From: an uncultured Bacteroidia bacterium
Lineage (GTDB): Bacteria; Bacteroidota; Bacteroidia; Bacteroidales; F082
Length of the DNA: 64,000 nt
Direction: 5' to 3'
NCBI GenBank assembly: GCA_902769875.1
Contig: CACXQV010000020.1
Coordinates: 45,090 to 109,089, forward strand
Under the pieces are notes generated by a model. The model worked only from the letters and a program-made list of their open reading frames with translations. It searched no databases and was not told where the DNA came from. The stretch's first letter is position 1, and every line of letters begins with the position of its first letter. The position numbers and the translations under genes are program-made. Positions 60,401 to 64,000 of this stretch are shown piece by piece.

Positions 60401-60586
60401 CAGCTCCACCTCATGAGCCGAGGCTCCAGGATAGGTAGTAACCACCAAGGCATTCTTCACCTTGATTTCGGGGTCTTCTAGTTTGCTCATGTTCCCCACC
60501 GACACTAGGCCGCCCACAGCCAGTGCCACCACGAGAAACCACACCAAGTGTTTATTTCGTAAAGCCCATCCGCTGAGATCCATCAT
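57464..60586 (-). CDS. RND efflux transporter (inner-membrane pump)
   Basis: 1040 residues, the normal RND length. The membrane N-terminus is followed by YPGASAHEVELEVTDVLEKRI and RRKVGDAVLPAGASRPVVRDD (porter domain); then the transmembrane block IALVLIILMFFMG-like at 340-480 with MAMGMLVDNAIVIVDGI. A second repeat includes LGLIGMIIKNSIVLMDEINL. Proton relay residues lie in this TM region. Substrates may be drugs, detergents or metal ions; sequence does not tell which. It starts by 4-bp overlap with the MFP gene. Confidence 0.92.
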   Translation of the reverse strand: MMDLSGWALRNKHLVWFLVVALAVGGLVSVGNMSKLEDPEIKVKNALVVTTYPGASAHEVELEVTDVLEKRIRTMKGLRYVKSQSYSDLSLISVVLEQTVPDDEVEQHYDMLRRKVGDAVLPAGASRPVVRDDFGDLYGMFFALTGDGMDAARLTDYAEMVKRELLGVNGVERVELYGSRPQCINISLQEDRMANLGVGTAEVLMTLQGQNAVVYPGYYENGTCRYRVRMSDKFKGTDDIAAMLIQGHDGSQMRLGDIATVEKDFATPTRNEMTYDREPAIGILIAAGSGTDVTKVGKAVDARIEQLKQTRMPAGVEFHKVFYQPDQVNKALGSFAINLIESIAIVLIILMFFMGMRSGIIIGISLLLTVLGTFTVVGAVGGTLQRVSLAAFIMAMGMLVDNAIVIVDGIQVGLAAGKSRLQALTDIGRQTAMPLLGATLIAILAFWPLYMSPDTTGVYVRDLFVVLAVSLLLSWVLALFHVPLMGERMLKAPQTTGTGNYDGVAYRTLRGMLRFGLRRPWLFTGIVVALLGLSLWGSRFMKNAFFPDMDYSQLYMEYKLPEGSNSTRVRADLDSIQRYLSTRPEIAHVTASVGGTPGHYNLVRVVSTSSLSYGELIIDFTSSKELVDNMDEIQEYVQNHYPDAYVKLKRYNLMCKKYPIEVKFTGPDPAVLHRLSDSARAIMEKSGEVMQITTDWAPQVPVLTIDYKQPAARRSGLSRSDVGLSVLAATEGVPVGFFYDGIHRENVNVRIRTADGQPIPDLTQAQVFPTSPSLGTLLSEENLLKLRAGKLSSDELTQQLLGSTPLSQVARVKVEWEDPVVMRCNGQRIQTVQCSPMPGHEVAATRNHLAEKIDQIPLPDGYTRTWMGEYEANGDAMKYLFATYPIALLLIISILIILFKDYRKPLIILCTVPTVLTGVVAGILVSGKAFGFVALAGTLGLIGMIIKNSIVLMDEINLQLSQGVPPVKALVYGSQNRLRAVMMAALTTILGMIPLLPDPMFGSMAAAIMGGLAYSTVITLVFVPVLYSIFFPIKTSGNEK

Positions 60587-61665
60587 AACAGCCCTCCTAT
60601 GTTAGTCTCGCTGGCTGGCTCCAGCGGTTTCACTTCCTGGCCGTCTCTCACATGATGGATGCCAGACACCACAACGAGGTCGCCTTCGTGGAGGTCATCA
60701 GACATCACCACACAACGTCCGTCATTAAGCAGTCGAACGAGGCTCACCGTGTACTCATGTAAGGTGTGGCTGGCAGTGTCAAAGACGAACACGCTGGTGC
60801 GTCCGTTGGCGTGGAGCACGCCGCTGGTGGGCATCGTGAGTTCGGAGTTAAAGTCGTTTTGCTCCATATTGATGGTCACCATGGTGTTCATCCCAGGAGT
60901 GGACATCTCTTTTCCATCGTCTTGCAACGCAAAGCGCATCGTGTAGAGTTGGTTGGCGTTGGCCTTGGGTGAGATGCTGACTGGGACAAGCTGGAACACC
61001 TTATCAGGATAAATGTCGAAACTGCACGTGTAGCCGCTAAACGACTCACGTTGTGAATAGGCTGCTGCCGAAAGGCTGATTTCCACTTCGGTACTGCCAC
61101 TGCCGAGCAGACTCAAGACGGGCATTCCTGCGCTCACAATCTCGCCTGTGCTCATCATCTTGCTTTGAATGAAGCCATCCATAGAGGCATAGAGACGCGT
61201 GTAGGCCAACTGGTCTTGGTGATTCTTTAGTTTGGCATCGATCTGTTGTTTGCCGAAGACGGCCTTGTCGTAGTTGTTTGCTGAGGTGGCGCTATCGTTG
61301 TAAAGACCGATAACACGTTCGCTTTCGGCGGTGATTTGAGCGTGTTGGGCTTCGGTGGCCCTCAGTTGCGCCTCGTAGTCAGAGGGGTCGAGCAAGGCCA
61401 CCAACTGGCCGCGTTTCACGTGGTCGCCTTCCTTCACTAAGATGCGTTCGATGCGTCCGCTGACCTTGAACGAGAGGTTTACCTCATCGGATGCTTTTAC
61501 CCGTCCAGGGTATTGCAGTGTGGTGTTGCTTCCTGTCGACCGAAGTGTGTCGAGGTTTACTGTCGGGATTTGCAAAGCGGCAGGCTCATTAGGTCTTCCG
61601 CAGGCTGTCATCATCAAGGCGAGGCAGCCCACGACTGTAACAATTAGTGATGATATCGATTTCAT
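60583..61665 (-). CDS. RND efflux periplasmic adaptor (MFP)
   Basis: 360 residues. Lipobox ALMMTACGRP, then the barrel-sandwich pattern NLSFKVSGRIERILVKEGDHVKRGQL, an alpha hairpin, and a second lipoyl half YASMDGFIQSKMMSTGEIVSAG. Links the RND pump to TolC. Its stop overlaps the pump start (ATGA type). Confidence 0.9.
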   Translation of the reverse strand: MKSISSLIVTVVGCLALMMTACGRPNEPAALQIPTVNLDTLRSTGSNTTLQYPGRVKASDEVNLSFKVSGRIERILVKEGDHVKRGQLVALLDPSDYEAQLRATEAQHAQITAESERVIGLYNDSATSANNYDKAVFGKQQIDAKLKNHQDQLAYTRLYASMDGFIQSKMMSTGEIVSAGMPVLSLLGSGSTEVEISLSAAAYSQRESFSGYTCSFDIYPDKVFQLVPVSISPKANANQLYTMRFALQDDGKEMSTPGMNTMVTINMEQNDFNSELTMPTSGVLHANGRTSVFVFDTASHTLHEYTVSLVRLLNDGRCVVMSDDLHEGDLVVVSGIHHVRDGQEVKPLEPASETNIGGLL

Positions 61666-61691
61666 TGCTTTGTACTTTTACAATTGGATGT

Positions 61692-62189
61692 CTAAAAACT
61701 TCTTGACACGCCAAGTCGAAGCATACTGGCATCGTTGTACGAAATTTCAAGGGAGAGGCGCCAATGTGGGGCAAAGCGCCATTCGGTGCCCACAAAGACG
61801 GGCACAAAGAACTGGTTGACGCTTTTCTCAAGGGCGGTGTGGCGGAACCAATGGTAACCTACGCCTGTGCCAGCATAGAAATCCCAACGCGGGTCGGACG
61901 TGCCGAGCATAGACTTGATGTGGAGACTGCCACGCAATGAAAGGCTAAAAGCATTGTAGGTATTGTTTGAAGGCATCGGCTTGTGGAAATAGGTTCCTTG
62001 TGCGCCCACTTGTATGCCGTGGGGCAACAAGTAACGGCCTTCCAAGGTCAGATTGGGGCGTTTCCCGTTTTGGTAGGCCACACCGTTCCATCCGGCTGCA
62101 AGCCCCACACTCCAACGGTCTTCGGTTTGCTGTGCCTTCACGCAGATTGCTGCAAGCAGCATAAAAGATAACAGAATCGTCTTTTTCAT
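61692..62189 (-). CDS. Outer-membrane barrel protein, DUF3575-like
   Basis: 165 residues. Signal peptide MKKTILLSFMLLAAICVKAQ, then strands WSVGLAAGWNGVAYQNGKRP, LTLEGRYLLPHGIQVGAQGT and SLEISYNDASMLRLGVSRSF. It belongs to the small-barrel group near DUF3575. The ATG at 62189 is used; a GTG at 62195 overlaps the esterase stop. Position inside the efflux operon suggests envelope remodelling along with the pump. Confidence 0.7.
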   Translation of the reverse strand: MKKTILLSFMLLAAICVKAQQTEDRWSVGLAAGWNGVAYQNGKRPNLTLEGRYLLPHGIQVGAQGTYFHKPMPSNNTYNAFSLSLRGSLHIKSMLGTSDPRWDFYAGTGVGYHWFRHTALEKSVNQFFVPVFVGTEWRFAPHWRLSLEISYNDASMLRLGVSRSF

Positions 62190-62191
62190 AT

Positions 62192-63205
62192 TCACATTCC
62201 TTTCGCTATTTCAATAAATTGTTCGTGTGCTTTTTTGGTTTCAGGTAGCATCGGCACGGCGGTCCAAACGTGGAACATCTGGGGATATTCATACACGGTC
62301 AAAGGTAGGTGCTCACGCTTCATTCGGTCGCGAAGGCGCACCACATCGGGATAGAACATATCGCGTCCGCCGATAAATACGTGTAGCCGAGGCAGGTCGT
62401 GGAGATCGCCGTATATGGGACTGACTTGGTAGCAGCGCGTGGTGGTGTCGGATGCCCAAAGCGTGCCAACAATCTGTCCGTAAGTTCGGTTGAGCATTGG
62501 GTCGTCAATCTGGTCGATGTCAGGGTTGGTGAGTGTCACGTCGAGCCAAGGGGAAAGCAAAATGATGGCTCCAGGTTGTTGCCCGTTGTGCTCGCGCAGC
62601 CATTGTGCAAAACCAAACGAAAGCCCTGCGCCAGCCGAATCGCCCATCAGGAGGATGTTGTTGGCACCCACTTCGTCAACGAGGTTGGCATACACCTCAG
62701 CCACCATAGCGTAGGCATCGCGGAAGGTGTAGGCGCCACAAAGCGGATAGTCGGGGATGATGGCACCAAAGCCCAACTCCTCAACGAAAGGCTTCACGAG
62801 ATTGTACTGCACACTTTGCATATTACCCGTGTAATAGCCGCCGTGGATATAAAGTACATAGCGACTCACCCCGCTCCTCGGATGGATATGGCACACGCGA
62901 CGACCCTTTACGGTATCGTATGTCACCGTCAACCCTTTTTCAGCCACCCATTTGGCATCAGGTTCGACAAACACAGGCAGTGCCGACGGTTCGGTAGGGA
63001 TATCGCCGTAGCTTTCGTAGTTGTTCATCCCGGAGACATACATATAGGCATTGGCCAAGTCGCCGAGAGGCGTATTCGGGCCAGTGTAGAAATGGGTGAC
63101 AACTGTGCCGTCGTTGTCAACAAAGTCAATGTCCTCTTTCAGGCAGCTTGTCAGGGTGGCACAACCCATCAAGGCCGCAATCGTCAATGTCTTAAGCAAT
63201 TTCAT
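62192..63205 (-). CDS. Alpha/beta hydrolase lipoprotein, hormone-sensitive-lipase type esterase
   Basis: 337 residues. Lipobox CATLTSCLKE; oxyanion-hole motif LYIHGGYYTG and nucleophile LMGDSAGAGLSFG, both HSL-type. The likely acid and base residues are Asp in VFIGGRDMFYPDVV and His in YPQMFHVWT. First gene of the efflux operon, with a TATTTTTG promoter 28 nt upstream (63233-63240). It may hydrolyse an exported or imported ester such as an antibiotic or lipid; this is inferred from context. Confidence 0.82.
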   Translation of the reverse strand: MKLLKTLTIAALMGCATLTSCLKEDIDFVDNDGTVVTHFYTGPNTPLGDLANAYMYVSGMNNYESYGDIPTEPSALPVFVEPDAKWVAEKGLTVTYDTVKGRRVCHIHPRSGVSRYVLYIHGGYYTGNMQSVQYNLVKPFVEELGFGAIIPDYPLCGAYTFRDAYAMVAEVYANLVDEVGANNILLMGDSAGAGLSFGFAQWLREHNGQQPGAIILLSPWLDVTLTNPDIDQIDDPMLNRTYGQIVGTLWASDTTTRCYQVSPIYGDLHDLPRLHVFIGGRDMFYPDVVRLRDRMKREHLPLTVYEYPQMFHVWTAVPMLPETKKAHEQFIEIAKGM

Positions 63206-63232
63206 ATTCTTGAGCGTTAAATATTACGGCTG

Positions 63233-63240
63233 CAAAAATA
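63233..63240 (-). promoter_or_regulatory. TATTTTTG promoter of the esterase-efflux operon
   Basis: TAnnTTTG on the minus strand, 27 nt before the ATG at 63205. The Crp/Fnr regulator gene ends at 63292 just upstream. Confidence 0.6.
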
Positions 63241-63291
63241 GAACTGCGGTTGCGATTGGCTTTTAATATATATTAAAAAAGGAAAGGAAGT

Positions 63292-63858
63292 TTAAAGTTT
63301 GACTTCCTTGCGAATTACACTCAGGCGTTGTTGTGTGATGCCAAGGTAAGAGGCGATGTGGCCGAGCGGCACACGAAGCACGATGTCGGGCTGTTCGCGC
63401 AACAAAGCCTCGTAGCGCTCGGCAGCGGAGCGGTGCTGAAGACTGTGCGATATGGCGAACATCTGGCGGATGGTGCCAGAATACATCTGAAAGGCAAAGC
63501 GTTGCAACGAGAGGTTGTCGGCCATCATTTGCTCGATATCGTAGTAAGGCGCGATTCGCACCACGCCGTCTTCTTCCATTTCAAGGCTTGTCGTGAGGTC
63601 GTCGCCAAAAAACAAGTAATTCAACGGTATGTAGAATGTGTTTTCGAGGTGAAAGTAGTTGGTTACCTCGTTGCCGTCCACATTGGTGAACTCGCGCGCA
63701 ATGCCTTGTTCGAAGAAATACACGCGGTCGGTGTTGAAACCATCAGTGACCAAATGCGTTCCTTTCTTCACCTTGCGAGACACAAACAACTGGTCAGCCT
63801 TTTCGGCCAATGAGCGGTTTTGCTGCAGTTCCTGAGTGAGAAAGTCGATAAGTTTCAT
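63292..63858 (-). CDS. Crp/Fnr-family transcriptional regulator
   Basis: 188 residues. N-terminal cyclic-nucleotide-binding-like barrel (VKKGTHLVTDGFNTDRVYFFEQG, then NYFHLENTFYIPLNYLFF) and C-terminal helix-turn-helix VPLGHIASYLGITQQRLSVIRKEVK. No cysteine cluster like that of Fnr is visible. The ATG at 63858 lies 4 nt after a TATCTTTG box (63863-63870), so the message is leaderless or nearly so. It lies directly upstream of the esterase-efflux operon and is the best candidate regulator. Confidence 0.87.
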   Translation of the reverse strand: MKLIDFLTQELQQNRSLAEKADQLFVSRKVKKGTHLVTDGFNTDRVYFFEQGIAREFTNVDGNEVTNYFHLENTFYIPLNYLFFGDDLTTSLEMEEDGVVRIAPYYDIEQMMADNLSLQRFAFQMYSGTIRQMFAISHSLQHRSAAERYEALLREQPDIVLRVPLGHIASYLGITQQRLSVIRKEVKL

Positions 63859-63862
63859 GTGG

Positions 63863-63870
63863 CAAAGATA
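63863..63870 (-). promoter_or_regulatory. TATCTTTG promoter of the Crp/Fnr gene
   Basis: TAnnTTTG on the minus strand, only 4 nt before the ATG at 63858. Confidence 0.6.
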
Positions 63871-63914
63871 CAAAAATTCCGCAACCCAAGCCTTTGCACG
63901 GCAGGGCAACCGCA

Positions 63915-64000
63915 TCAAATGCGATAATTTGCGAGGATTTCGATGAGATAATTGGGGTCGAGGGAGGCCTTGAAGAGCCTTTTCCTTAGGCTTCTCTTGT
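63915..64000 (-). CDS. Possible end of a gene running off the right edge
   Basis: The last 27 codons before the stop at 63915 read LRKRLFKASLDPNYLIEILA, then NYRI. It is open to the window edge but too short to recognise; the codon choice looks coding-like. It could be a real C-terminus or chance. Confidence 0.35.
   Translation of the reverse strand, partial: KRSLRKRLFKASLDPNYLIEILANYRI

Overview
The window looks like a chromosome segment of a Bacteroidales bacterium. Three things support this: (i) many genes are preceded by the Bacteroidetes -7 box TAnnTTTG, and Shine-Dalgarno sites are lacking; (ii) it has a type IX secretion sorting tail, an S46 dipeptidyl peptidase, a FatA-like acyl-ACP thioesterase and abundant outer-membrane barrel and lipoprotein genes; (iii) rpmF sits behind a yceD-type gene. 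No rRNA or tRNA gene and no CRISPR array was seen. The genus cannot be fixed from the sequence alone.

Layout. 1-1132: the end of a vsr mismatch endonuclease gene carrying an in-frame micro-repeat insertion, an ICMT-like membrane methyltransferase and a YqaE/Pmp3 peptide. 1139-13208: eight minus-strand genes behind one clear promoter (13234-13241). In transcription order they are an OLD-like ATPase, a DUF3226 Toprim protein, a DNA methyltransferase, a protein with two GHKL ATPase domains (Hsp90/MORC-like plus histidine-kinase-like), a receiver-domain protein, a McrB-like AAA+ GTPase/ATPase, an AlbA_2/Schlafen-type protein and a DUF2357 PD-(D/E)XK nuclease. The first five overlap or nearly touch. 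This is the best candidate for an undescribed defence system: a restriction-like machine joined to two-component-like signalling.

13274-32949: mostly housekeeping genes (yceD-rpmF, DPP7-type peptidase, GreA-Nudix fusion, T9SS protein, lipoproteins, TPR regulator, PspC, ogt, bcp, tcdA, radical SAM, PAP2-VanX fusion, acyl-ACP thioesterase). They are interrupted at 14972-18419 by an AAA_14/DUF4143 ATPase, a DUF3990 toxin-like pair and an MNT-HEPN pair. A 39-bp duplicated promoter and start region brackets the DUF3990 pair.

33008-46075: a second defence island with an RloA/RloB (AbiL-like) pair, a methyltransferase plus PD-(D/E)XK nuclease pair, and a convergent PLD-nuclease-helicase plus Eco57I-type methyltransferase pair whose roughly 280-nt leader holds a striking nested inverted repeat (46151-46313). 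A 114-bp copy of the RloB C-terminal helix-turn-helix coding sequence lies upstream of rloA.

46636-64000: accessory metabolism. It holds a flavodoxin/hydrolase/cyclophilin-like operon divergent from an AraC regulator, an acetyltransferase and FMN reductase, an iron alcohol dehydrogenase with YbaN, a metallophosphoesterase, a second AlbA_2 protein with an LDTN repeat linker, and an RND efflux operon (esterase, barrel, MFP, RND pump, TolC) behind a Crp/Fnr regulator. All functions are assigned from motifs and recalled family features; no database search was run.
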